NCBI GenBank assembly: GCA_003116995.1 | Contig: BDSL01000011.1 | Span: 1,116,001-1,180,000, forward strand | Length of the DNA stretch: 64,000 bases | Source: Yamagishiella unicocca | Taxonomy: Eukaryota > Chlorophyta > Chlorophyceae > Chlamydomonadales > Volvocaceae | Reading direction: 5' to 3' | Part shown: one piece after another, positions 47,901-59,339 of the stretch | Layout: every line of letters starts with the position of its first letter | How positions within the stretch are numbered: the stretch's first letter is position 1 | Position numbers and translations under genes: made by a program | Notes under the pieces: model-generated | Seen by the model: the letters and a program-made list of their open reading frames with translations, nothing else | Database searches by the model: none | What the model was told of the DNA's origin: nothing

Positions 47901-50900
47901 CGTCGTGGAATCCACAGCGGCGCTGGCCAAGACGAGGTCCGCGCCGTCAGGGAACAGCAGGGGCGAGGCAGTCTCGACGTTGGCCGCACTTCCGACCAGG
48001 CCCTCCCAGATGCTCTGCGGTAAACCAAAGGAGTGTGTTAAAACGAAAATGTAGCATGGTTTATGTGAAAAAGAGTCTTGATTATTTACACAACTGCTCA
48101 GAATGGAACTGGACATACGCAAGGTCAAGGATGGAGCTCGAAACACGCATGGATAAAAATACCTTTGTATGTTTGGTGGGCCGGAACCGCACGGCGGTCA
48201 TGTCGTAGGACCATGTGCTCAGCGTCCGGAGTGCGGCGACACTGCACGCGTGGGTGAGTATGATCTCATCGGCGCTGACCGTGAGGCCGGCGGCGCTGCT
48301 GCCGCACCCCTGAGTTACAGCCGCAGCAGTGGCAGCCGCGGCCTCCGAAATTGAGGCGCATGTCGGCGAAGAAGCAGCTCGTGCAGCCAGGGCCGCCAGC
48401 CACACATCATTCCACGGCCGAACGGTCGGCAGCTCGCGGCGCAGGCGAGAAACAGCCGCCGACAGTACGTCAATCTGATGGGTGCGGAAACGAGTTGGTG
48501 GATTAATGATCCGACGGACTAGCTTTCATTGGCATGCAAGGCCAGCAAACAGACGCAAGGGGTTGCTGTCCGGCTCGCTTGTAAGCTCTCACCTGCTGCT
48601 TGACGGCCACCAGGGAAGTCAGGTCCGATCCGAGCAGGAGCTCCGCAGAGCGCATCGCTGACTGCCTGATCAGGTCGTCAATGGCACCTGACAGCTGGTC
48701 GGTGATGGTGAGCTCGGTCTCCAGAACCAGATCAGGCCTGCGGGCGCAGGTGGGCAGACAGCAAGGGCACGTGAATGGAAAGAATGAATGCCTGGGTCGT
48801 TGACGTCAAAAGAAGATACCCCTCATGTAATCAGGATACCGACGCTGCCGGAAGGAAAACTTCTATGCCAATACCGCGTTGGTAAAGGAGTTAACGAGGC
48901 AGTAGCGCTTGTTACAGAGCAGTAGCGCTTGTTGCAGTGGTGTACCTGGAGCATGCCAACATGAGTAGCTGGTGCGGCGCGGTGTCCTCGCGAGAAGGCC
49001 GGAACAGGCCCTGGAACGACATCGTGCTGGCGGCAACGTCTGGAGCACCGGGAGCGACGACCAGTCCCAGTCGCGACCGCAGAGCTTGGGCCTGCGTGCA
49101 TGGGGTCAGTAAGGATGTCGAGAGGGCCACTTGCATACACGTACGATAACGCGCGTGCATGGATACAGTAACCGAAGCAGCCGTGCACTGCGTGCGGCAC
49201 ATGCTAGCAAGGCCCCAGGTGCGACGCCCCCTACCTTGTAGGTGCCCCAGACCTTCCGAGCCGACAACTGCACGAACGTGGTGAGGCACCACTTGGCCTG
49301 GCGCCGGTACAGGAGCTGCAGACGGCCCGCCGTAGGGGGCTCGGGGTAGCCTGTGGCGGCAGCTTGTGCCTGCGTGACGGGGCAGTGGCTCGGATAAGGT
49401 GTTTCCGAGACGAAGGACGGCTGTTGCACAGGATGGCTTGGAAAATACTCAACTGCCGTATGTGTGGACCTGCTCTCCCTGGCTCTCTCACCTGCTGCAG
49501 CTGCAAGGCCTCCACTGCATCCTTGAAGAGCGTCAGCACGGTGAGCCCGGCCGCCAGGGGCACCTCCTGTCCCCCAGCTACTGGGCTCTCTGTCCCCGAG
49601 TTGATCAACACGCCCTTGTTAGCCAGCTCCCAAGGTACGCTGCCGCGCGCGTCGGAGCCCAGTCCATTGCCCGGTACGATACCGTAGGTGCGGGAGGGGT
49701 CAAGCACCAGCAGCGAGGATAGGTCCGAGGCGGCGGCCAGGTTTGCACGGAAAGCCAGGAGGGGCTCAAGGGACGGCAGGCTGGAGGCGAGGAAGGTACG
49801 GAGCTCCGACGTCAGGGCCATGAGCTGCATCTGAGATGGGCCTGCGGTGGGTGCCAGTCGAGATGGACAGAATGGTGTTATTCGCCTGTGATGTTAGGTG
49901 CCGTGCGGTCCGGCGCCGTGGCAATATCAGCGGATGCATACCTTCTTTGGAGCTCTTGCCGCGAGCGCGGCGTTGCGCCACCATGGACTCCAGCTCCTCG
50001 GCCATCAGCTCTGCAGCGTTGCGCAACCGGGCGGTGCCCTGCGCATCCATCCCCAGGCTCTGCGCGGCGTCGCACGCCCAGCTCAAATCCTGGTCTGCGG
50101 TGTTCCCTGCACCGGCGCCTGTCGGGGGAAAACGGGACGCGGTGATATTGCCGTCGAAATGGAGACATGTCGCTGTACGGTCAGGAGGAACCTTCCCGGC
50201 TCATATCAAGCGCAGCTAGGACATCTTGGATGCGAAAACGAACCTGATCGCTGGCGAATGTTGCTCCGCCCCTTGAAGGACGTCACCAGCCACTTGAGGC
50301 TCGCCCTAGCACCGCTAGCTGCTGCGCCTTTGCGGGAGCCCCGGGCTGCCCCGCGCTGACCACCGGCGGTCGGGAGAGCTCGCTGAGAACCGTCCGCCCC
50401 AGGCGTGAAACCAGCGCTGGCAAGGCAGATCTGGGTAAATAACGTGCGACAGCGGGGCAAAACATGTTTGGTAAGCGTCACATTTGAAATGACAGGTACT
50501 GTTGTAACGGTTACAGTGGGTACAGGTACTGTTGTAGCAGCATGATACCGATTAGACCAGACGAACGCCCACCTGCATTTCACCCGCAAAGAACCGTAGG
50601 CGCTGGCAGCTGTACTCCTCGCGCGCCCGTGCCGCAATCTCCAGGAAGGCCGCCGCCCCCTTTAAGGTGCCTCCGCCGGTCGAAGCCAGTCGCAGCTTGT
50701 TGCGGTTGGCCGCGGCGTTCGTGTCCATCTCGCCGGCCGTGTGCATCTGTGGATTGTCACCGGGGCCGCCCGGTGCCGGGCCGCCATTGCTGCTCCCCAC
50801 GCTCAGCACCGCCACCGCACCATCACGAGCCGCCGCCTCCGCCATAAGGCCCGGCAGGTATTCACCAGACAAGCTGGGCAGGTTGCGCGCGCTGAGGCCA

Positions 50901-53900
50901 ACGCCGTACGCACCGAAGTGTGCGCCGTTTGCGCCGAAAAGCGCACTCGACTCTAGCTCAAAGCTCGCTATGTCTCGCGGGTCCGCCAGGTACGGAGCGG
51001 GCAGCGCGCCAAAGCCCGCACCGGTGGCTGGGAAGTCGCCGCAGTAGAAGGCCTCCAGCGCGGGGTCCATGGGCCCTCCATGGGCACCCGATGGGTCCTC
51101 GAAGCAGAAGGTGCCGGGTGCGCCACCCACACCGGGAGGCGCGGAGGACTTGTCTCCCGTAGTGAAGCGCTTTCCGAACAGCCTTTTGATGCGCTTGAAG
51201 GGCGAGGACGCCATCTTCTTGACGCCCTGCTGCTGTTGCTGCTGCGCGGCTGCATCGAAGCGGACATGTGCAGCCATTTCGTCGCAGCTGGCGTTAACGT
51301 CGCCGTAGCCAGGGTTCTGGCCGTCAAGCTGCACGTGCGACATGTGCAGCTCGTCGCAGTATGCGTTGATTTCGTCGTAGCCTTGCTGTTGCTGCTGCAC
51401 GACTCCGTCCATCTGGCCGCTCGCGAGGTGCACCTCGGCACTGTAGCCGCGGTCCTCACCATAGCAGGACTGCGGCTGCATCGACGAGTCCAGCTGCAGG
51501 TTGGTGCTCATGTCGTCACAGTAGATGCGGACGCCGCCGTAGGCAGCCTGCTGGTGATGCAGCGTGGGATCGAACTGGGGTTGCATCGCCAGCTCATGGC
51601 TAATGGGTCCCTCCGGTCCGGTCGCGGTGCTGGTGGCGATGCAGTTCTCCAGCGTCGTTAGGACTGGTGCACCCGCCCCGCCTTCACTCGCGATCCAGAT
51701 GGCCACAGTCGCCCTCTCCTGCTCCGCAACAGCTTCACGCGCGGCGCTTGGGTATATGTACAGCGGGTTGGTGCTAAGCGCAGCCGGGGCGGTGATGCGC
51801 GGCTGACCCGCCGGAGACCTCGAGGTCACCTGGCTGGCGCCGCCGGCACTGACCGTGGTGGTCGCGGGGTTAGCAGGGCTTGTGGTGTTACCAGCAAGCC
51901 AAGACGCTGAGGGCACCGGTGGCGCTGGCCACAGCATATCACCAGCAGGCCATGGCTGCCGCTGCTGCGCTTTCGGCGTGACTGCCTCAGGTAGCTCCTT
52001 CGGGGGCTCTGGGCCAGCATCCTCTTGCACGGCATCATCTGGCATGTCTGCACAAGTCTCGCACGCCTCTTCTTCACTTTCAAGTGCGGCCAGCAGTTCC
52101 TCGCAGTCACTGACGCTGCTGACAGTACACTCAACGCCGTCCTCAGTGCCCTCAGTGCCAGTGGTGGCTGGCAGCCTGGCGCCGCTGCTGTCGGGCCAAT
52201 GGTGGTCCGCAAGTGCCGAACCGCACGACCCGCGGTGCACGGAGGGGCTATTGGCCGCCACCATCGATCCCGCTTCCGCAGATGGCGTCACCACCATTTC
52301 ACGCCGGCCCAGGCTAGCCACAGCCCCTACTGCAGGCGACTTCTCGGAGCGAGGCGTTTGGCCCTCGGGGACGGACTGCAGAGGGCCGTTGAGGTTCGCG
52401 CCCCCTGGCGCGGGGGCGGTCGCGCTGGCGCTGCCGTTGGCGAACCAATCGCGTAGGCGCGCGTATGGATCCGCTGTCCTGAACTCGATAGGCCGACCCG
52501 TGGTCCAGTCAATGCCATCAGCAGTGATGCTAGCGATAAGGTTGCCGGTGTCGGCTGAGTCCTCGGTAGTCCGCTGAGAAGGTCCGATAGTGGCGTTGTC
52601 TGCTTGACCAGCAGTGGACAGGTTCACAACAGGCGCTGCGGCAACAGCAGCGGCGGCAACGGCGGCTTGACGGACTTCCGGTGCCATGGCCTCGAGCGAC
52701 GACGCCGTCGAGATGCTCCTGCCGTGCCGTGCTGCCTTGCCCTTCCACATGCGCCCTAGCCCAAGGGCAAAGCCCGCAGTGGACTCGGCGTTTGCTTCCG
52801 TGATCTCAACGCTCGCGCCAACGGCCGGGGCGGTGCTGGCGGGGTTGGTGGAAGCAAACACGCTGCCAGCTCCGGTGCCGCGCGCCGAGGAGGGCGCAGA
52901 CAAGTCGTGACCTGCAAGCGCATACATCGAGTTCACATCACGATCATAAGGTATTGGGTGAGTTAAGCAATATTGCACCCGAGGCAACTGACTAGTGGTC
53001 GCTAAAGGCTTCAACTGTTCAAACCTTATAAAAAAAAGCGACAGTGTGAACGCAGCACGACGGCAGCAGGTCTCACCTTCGCAAGAGAACCGGCCAATGG
53101 GTTGCAGCTGGTGTCGCTGCTGCTGGCTGCCGCGATCAGTCATGGCGTTCGCCGTCGCCGTGCCTTGCGCTGCGCCCAGGATTCCGTTCGCCACCGGCAG
53201 CACCACTGACGTGACGAGCTGCCCCAGGTGTGCAGCGCAGTGCACCCGCAAGAGGGGCTCCAGCCAGATCATGTTCTCAGAGATGATGCCATGCAGGCCC
53301 TTCATGTACGAGATCACCCTCACGACGTCAGGCATGTCAGCGGGCGTGAAAGCGCACCTGCAGGGAGGGCCAGACGCAACGTAAGTTCGGCGTGCTTGGC
53401 AGCCGCTTCTAAGCAATCAAAACGGAGAAGCAGTTGGAGCATTGCCATCGTACATGCAGCAGCAGTTGCTGTCAAATCTAACCTTGGCAGCGTTGCCTTC
53501 ATGCAGGGCTGGTCCGGGGCGTCGGCGGCCGCCTCTCGCAGCTCATCCTCCTGGCGCTGACGCCGCTGCCAAGTCCTGAAAGAATCCAGTTGCAAAACGG
53601 CGGTCTGCCAATCTTGGATAAGCTGCATGGCGCGTCCAGCCAGCGCCCCGGCAGCGCGACTCAGCGCCGCCTGGCTCAGGGATGCAGGGCGGGAGGCTGC
53701 CGAAGCATCGGGGCCGCCCGAGTTTTTCGCGTCGACCGGGGCGACGCTGACCTGCCCAGTGCCAGTGGTTGCGCCGCTGCCGTTGCTGCTCTCCCGAACT
53801 TCATCCGCTGCGCGACGCCTCTCTGATTCATGCTGCAGTTTGAGGGCGAGGAGCTCCTCCACCAGACGCCCGTAATCATTTGCGGCTGTCACAGACACAG

Positions 53901-55875
53901 TAGTCAAGCAGTACCTGGGACGAGCGAGGCCGGTAGTGTGGTTCAGCTAGCAGAACGACGAGCCAGAAACGTTTCGATGTGAAAAGCTCGGAAGTTGCTG
54001 ACGAGGCGCGGTTTCCTACTGATTGCCCACACTTGCTGGCGAGGGATCTATCCTACCTTTCCTCCAGGGCAGATGCCTGGACCAGGGTGTTGCCTCCCGT
54101 CAATGACTCCCATGGCGGGCCCAGGGACAGCTGCGCCAGGCCCTGCAGTGGCCGCAGCAGGTCCACTGGGACATCGCCGTAGCCGGGCACGATGGGCGTG
54201 GCGCGCAGCGTTGCCACGCAGGAGCGCAGCAGCTTATGTGTCGCCGCTGCGTTGGCCTTGGCTCCAGGGGGTGTGACGCTGGTAGTGGCTCCGTCAGCAT
54301 TCTGCGCTTGGTTTGCCATTTGTTCCTGAAGGGGTGGACAAAGAGAGCGGGACAGAAGTCAACTTTTTGTGCCTGAGGGGACAACAGGGCCAGGACCTCC
54401 TGTAACCGCCCACCTGCTCGGCACTGTCTACACAGCAGAACAGGTACACTAGCAGCGACAGCGCAATGCGCGCGCTGCTCCTGGTCGCAATGGTGGGATC
54501 GGAGGAGCTGCCGCTGCCGTCGCCGCCTGACTGCGATGAGCTGGTCGACAGTCCAAGCTTCGACTTGAGCGTTCCCCGTTTACGCTCCCCCTCCTGTCCG
54601 GCGCCCTGGCCGCAGTCGGCTGCCTCCAGCTGAATAGGCAGCAGCCGTAGGAGCGCCTGCTTTGTGCGTGCGATGACGGTTGCGTCCTCCAGCAGCAGGT
54701 CTCGTAATAGTACGAGGCATGCCGTTGGCATGTTAAAGAAGTCCTGCGGTGCACATTAAAAGAACTCGTTTGGCAGAGTAGCAGCACTGCGGCAGCATTC
54801 AGCAAGGAGACGGCAGTAGAGGAACAAGCATTGACGGGTTATGGCGATATATGTATCCGTGTTCCGCTCAGGCACAGAGCGATAAATTAACTCACGGCTG
54901 GCTGGCGTTGCTTTTTGCTGGATTGCAGGGATGGAGCATGCTTCGGAGCGCCTTACCTGGACAGCCGCAAGTAGCTGTTGTTCATCCCCTTCTTGTGCGG
55001 TAACGCCCGAAAGCGCAGCACGCAGCGCTTGCTTCGAGTCCTTCAGGCTATCCAATACGTGCAGGGATGCCAGCAGTTTTGACAGCAGCCTGTAGGTGGT
55101 TGGGGGTCGACAACGTTGTACGGTTATTGGAGTGAGGCACGTCGGTTGATGTCGTCCGGGTACTGGACCACATAAGGCTGGGCAAGCATGACATCAGTGT
55201 TTGGATGAGATAAGATGAGTAGCAAATAAAGCTGGATGCTGGGGTTTAATTTGCTTAATTACCCAGCCACACTGCTGGGTGCCGGAGAGCGTTAGGCGAG
55301 ATACACACAGCTTTTGGTACCTCCTCAGAACCAGGTGTTTTGAGCATAATTTGGGTCAGATTTTGCCATAACAAGGTGCTTCGGCCTAGTTTCTGTCGGC
55401 GCGTACCTAGAGAGCTCTGTGGAGGACAGCTCAGAACCGGAATTCATTGCAGACGCAGTATGGTGGCGAAGCAATGATTCGCGCCACAGTTCGCATGCGC
55501 TCACTGCGCAGGAAAGCACGTCGCAGGCTAGGCGACAATACGGCCCTGCATCTTCGCCGGTGGCCTGCTGGGAGTTGTCTCTGCTATTCGCCTGCGAAGC
55601 AGAGATGCGATGTCACCGCTACGCGCTCGGAGAGAGAGGCATGTCCTGGCACTTGACAGGCTGCGAGGAAGCCTTTGAAAGTGTTTTCCAACCTGAATGC
55701 TGCTTGTCGGGCCAGCCAGGAACACTTGGTTCTGCAAAATCTCAAGCTGTCGCAGTGCCACGGCCAGAGGGTGCACCGCGATGGCAGGCAAATCTTCAGC
55801 ATCTTCGGCAGCAGGAACATCTGGCATTAGTATATGGTCGTCAGTCGCCACGTCCTCGTAGTCCTTGGGGTCCAT
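44956..55875 (-). CDS. CYFIP: CYFIP/Sra1 (PIR121) subunit of the SCAR/WAVE complex, 2536 aa, 25 exons
   Basis: CYFIP/Sra1 is the Rac-binding subunit of the SCAR/WAVE complex that activates Arp2/3. Exons (high to low): 55693-55875, 55407-55591, 54957-55089, 54414-54743, 54057-54325, 53483-53914, 53077-53357, 50573-52911, 50244-50430, 49942-50118, 49492-49841, 49235-49369, 48946-49091, 48593-48737, 48163-48474, 47742-48014, 47430-47606, 47166-47273, 47021-47066, 46679-46877, 46339-46563, 46079-46229, 45896-45989, 45436-45770, 44956-45354; sum 2537 codons with every junction in phase. Family landmarks in order: LASLHVLDSLKD, VVRVISYMKGLHGIISENMI (family: EVIAMIKGLQVL), SVPWELANKGVL, RRQAKWCLTTFVQLSARKVW, GSDLTSLVAV, HVQAMHGLLGLDGV, ALGNTVAAVALTDSVLAEL and RLWSVVQVQLSC...GDGVYVSA. 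Exon 8 adds about 779 residues absent from animal CYFIP (1253 aa); the last exons add a Pro/Gln-rich tail. Confidence 0.9.
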
Positions 55876-56950
55876 CTTGGGGGCAAATGTCTAGTTGACC
55901 AAGGTCCAAATCCTAAAGTCGCTAAACTAATGTTAAGACGTAAATGTCATCAACGTATTTGATTTGCAATATGGCCCGACGCGGGTGCGCCGCACTCGGC
56001 AAAACTTAAATGGACGCGAGCCAGTTGACAAGGATTTCAAGTTTATATACCGTGCTACATGAAAATCAAAGGAGCTTGTCCTAAGCACCTCCTCACAACG
56101 TGCCAATGAGAGTCGTTGTGGAAGAGATTGGCTGTTGCGCGCGTGTTGGTCAGAGGTCTGGGCACCAATTCCGGACCTGAAACCGGAATCCACAATTTTG
56201 GAACCTGAACACGCTTAGGGCTTAGAAGCTCTACTTGGAATTGTTAACCCTTCTAGTCTCTATGTTTCATGATTCAATCATGGATGCGAGATTTGCGCAA
56301 AAAGGTGTTCTGAACCAAGGTCTGAACCAACCAACCATTGGCGTTGGCATACCGTAAAACATGGCTATTTCCCTTCCAAGCTCCTTTGCTTAAGAAAACA
56401 GCAAACTGTCACGATTTCTGGTTCGCCTCCAAGATTTTGCATGCCTTTGCATGCACAATAACTGGATAACTGTTAGTTAGGCCGTCTTTGGCCACTTTAC
56501 TTGTTTGCCATTTTACCCAAGCAAATGATCATGTAGCCTGACGGGGCAGTATGACTGTGCAGGGCGGGTTGAAAGGCTGACAAAAGCTTCCTGGCACGCA
56601 GGCTATCCCTGGCTGGCATGACGGAGCCGGGCGCAGTGATCCGCTCTGTGGGCAGGTTACATCCCCTACAAGCATGGAAGTCAGGGGAGATTTACATCTT
56701 CCCTGATGTAAATAGACTGAACACACTTCACGCGCATGCCTCACCGTGGTAAAAGTTGCTGCCCCAGCTGCCCCTTCGGTGCCTTCTGGTGCGGTTGTGA
56801 GGGGTTGTGCAACAACGCGCACACCGCCACCGTCCGTACCATCACCACGCCACATGCACCCGCACGAATGCCGCTCTGCGGCAGTGGCATTGAATGACAA
56901 CCGGCAATGTAGTCAACCGCAACACGTGACGGGCCAATAGTATGGTAGAT

Positions 56951-56999
56951 GGTACAGTCGGGTACAGTCGGGTACAGTCGGGTACAGTCGGGTACAGTT
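56951..56999. repeat. 10-bp tandem repeat, five copies
   Basis: GGTACAGTCG occurs five times in a row, about 1.1 kb upstream of the CYFIP start codon. Confidence 0.93.
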
Positions 57000-58772
57000 C
57001 GTTTTATTTCGAATTAAACCCAGGGTTTGTGCCTAACCCACAGCTAGGGCTCACACCCATGGAGGCTTGACACCGGGGTAGAAGCCACCTGGGAAATGTC
57101 CTCTGGTGTCCTATACCTGGAAGAAAGGCCACGAGGATTGGGAAATGCAATAGATATCAGAAATATACAGCTCATGACGAAGCAATGAAGCTGCAGTGGG
57201 CCCCAGACCATAAGGTAGAGCCATCGGGCGCATCGCCTGGCACTGAAAGAGATTTGTGCTAGCCTGCATACGTGCAAATGGCATGCTTGGGGCAGTGGGC
57301 ATCACTTTGTTTATATGCAGGGGGAAGCCAGCGAACTTGCGCAATATGGCCTTATGCGCGACATTCCGTGCAATTGTACAATGGGTACCATATCGGGGTA
57401 TCGCAGTGTTTCCTCAACACGTTATGACAATTGCACACCAGGCAGGCTCATTTGCGGGTGCGTCCGTGCCTGCCCTGGGTGCGGGTATCCTCCTTGCGAT
57501 ATCAACGCGCTACGGCAAGAGGCATGCAGGGCTACGGGCGCTTCAGGGTGTATTGCTCAGCTCGGGGGTAGTTCCATGAGGCTCCATGCAGCCGGCTCCT
57601 GCCGAAGGTAGCGCACTAGCTTGCGGCTTGATGCCGAAGTAACCATAGCAACTCAAGGCGCACTTGATTGAAGTTAAAGTGGCTGCTGTCCACAACAGGG
57701 ACAGCCAAGTGGAGTGGCCGCTTGCAGTCGCAGCGCGACACGTCACTTTACAAAGTGGATCACAGTACGAACGGTTCCAGACAAGCCTCCCTGTTCTATA
57801 TGCACCGTTTATCGCTATTGCGCCAACATCATGAATGAAACGGACGCACACGCATACCACTTCGCGTTTCGAATGCCTACAATATCCCATAACAACACGG
57901 ATACTACATAACGACTCGAAACATGATGGCGGGGGCCAACAACACGCCCCGATTATGCCGCATAGCAAGGCAAAACATTCTTCTTACGGTCCGAGCGACT
58001 CCCTCATGGCATCCCGGTTACGAACAACCACGTCACAAGGTCGGAGCATGTGAAACACAACGGCGCGTATGACCTCCGCCCAGCTCGCGCGCTACACGGC
58101 TCATGCGCCGTGCCGTAAGCATCAGTGGCAGCAGCAGGATCACCATCAGCATCAGCTGCAGGCACACGGTGCTTCACATCTCCACAGTCCATTCCGCAAA
58201 GCTGTGTGGTGTACTTAACACAGGCAGCCCGACCTTCATCGACTATCACAAACCGCACGGCCCGTGGCGCCACACCTGTTACACCGCACGGGTTGGTTCA
58301 GCCCACGCGATAATGCACACAGCCTATATATTGTGATCCGCCCCGAAGGGCGAGCGCCGCACTCCACGGCCGACGCGTCATGTACGAGGATCATACTTAT
58401 TTAATACGAACAGAGAAGGAAACGAAAGTAAAAAAAGCAAAAGCAAAACCACTTCCACAGCGGCTGCCCAAAGTCCGCATGGGCCATACACAGCCCTGCG
58501 GCGTTTTCCACGCCTGCAGAGCTCCGACTGCCGCCAAGCCGTAAAACCCTAAGACCGGCACCGACTTGCCTTACTTGGGAATGCTCCCAACCTGGAGGCG
58601 CTGCGCGGGCCGCATTAAAAACACATTGCGCAAAGTATTTCCTACTGGCGGGGCATCCCGTCAAGGGCCTGGCGCATGTTCCAGGAGCACAATGTAACTT
58701 CTACCATGCACCGCACGCGTCTTGTCAGCATCGCCAGCAACGAATGGCGCGCTGGACTTGCAAAACCGCCAT

Positions 58773-58854
58773 GACGGCTCCGCGACCATGCCGCATGTAG
58801 ACGTTTGCGCGGACGACGGCTCCGGAACCATGCCACATGTAGACGTTTGCGCGG
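58773..58854. repeat. Tandem duplication of 41 bp
   Basis: GACGGCTCCGCGACCATGCC and the next 21 bases are repeated once with three differences, about 500 bases downstream of the EF-hand gene. Confidence 0.92.
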
Positions 58855-59339
58855 ACATGTTTCATGACGCACAGTTGCACCGCTTGCGCCACCATGAGCC
58901 AATCTTCGTTGAACTGGCAGCTCAATGCCTGCAAACCAACACAACCGCCCGCACCACGCCCATTAATATACAGAGAGGCTACCGCACGTCCACTTCGCAC
59001 TCGAGGAAACCCTCCCTACCCACATCTTCATCCCCTGCCCTTCCTGCGTCTCCTACCGGCCCTTTCACCTTCCTCCATTGGCTGTATCCATGCAACACAT
59101 AGCCACGGACTCGCGACACCAGCAATATACGTCCGTATTCGTACTCCGCACTGTCCCGGCGTGTGGCCGGGGCCGGGTAGGGTGAGCGCGCTGGTGGCGC
59201 CTCAGCCTACCCCGGCCACGGAGGGCCTGCCAGGCTATCCACCAGCAAGCGTCATCAGGCCTGCCGGAGGGCCGATAACTTCGTAGGACCCTCCAGAGAA
59301 GCGCCCGGAGGGCCCTACGTCCGACTTCCAACAGCGAGA

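Larger units (their letters stand above)
55876..59339. other. Long intergenic region upstream of CYFIP
   Basis: About 3.4 kb between the CYFIP start codon and the stop of the EF-hand gene, both minus strand. The left kilobase is AT-rich and should hold the CYFIP promoter; the right end holds the 3' UTR of the EF-hand gene, with a TGTAA on minus near 58278. Open frames such as 57256-57579 lack similarity. Two small tandem repeats lie here. Confidence 0.45.

Noticed and set aside
57256..57579. 107-codon plus-strand frame upstream of CYFIP
   Set aside because: No family similarity, no conserved motif, and located in a long AT-richer intergenic region.
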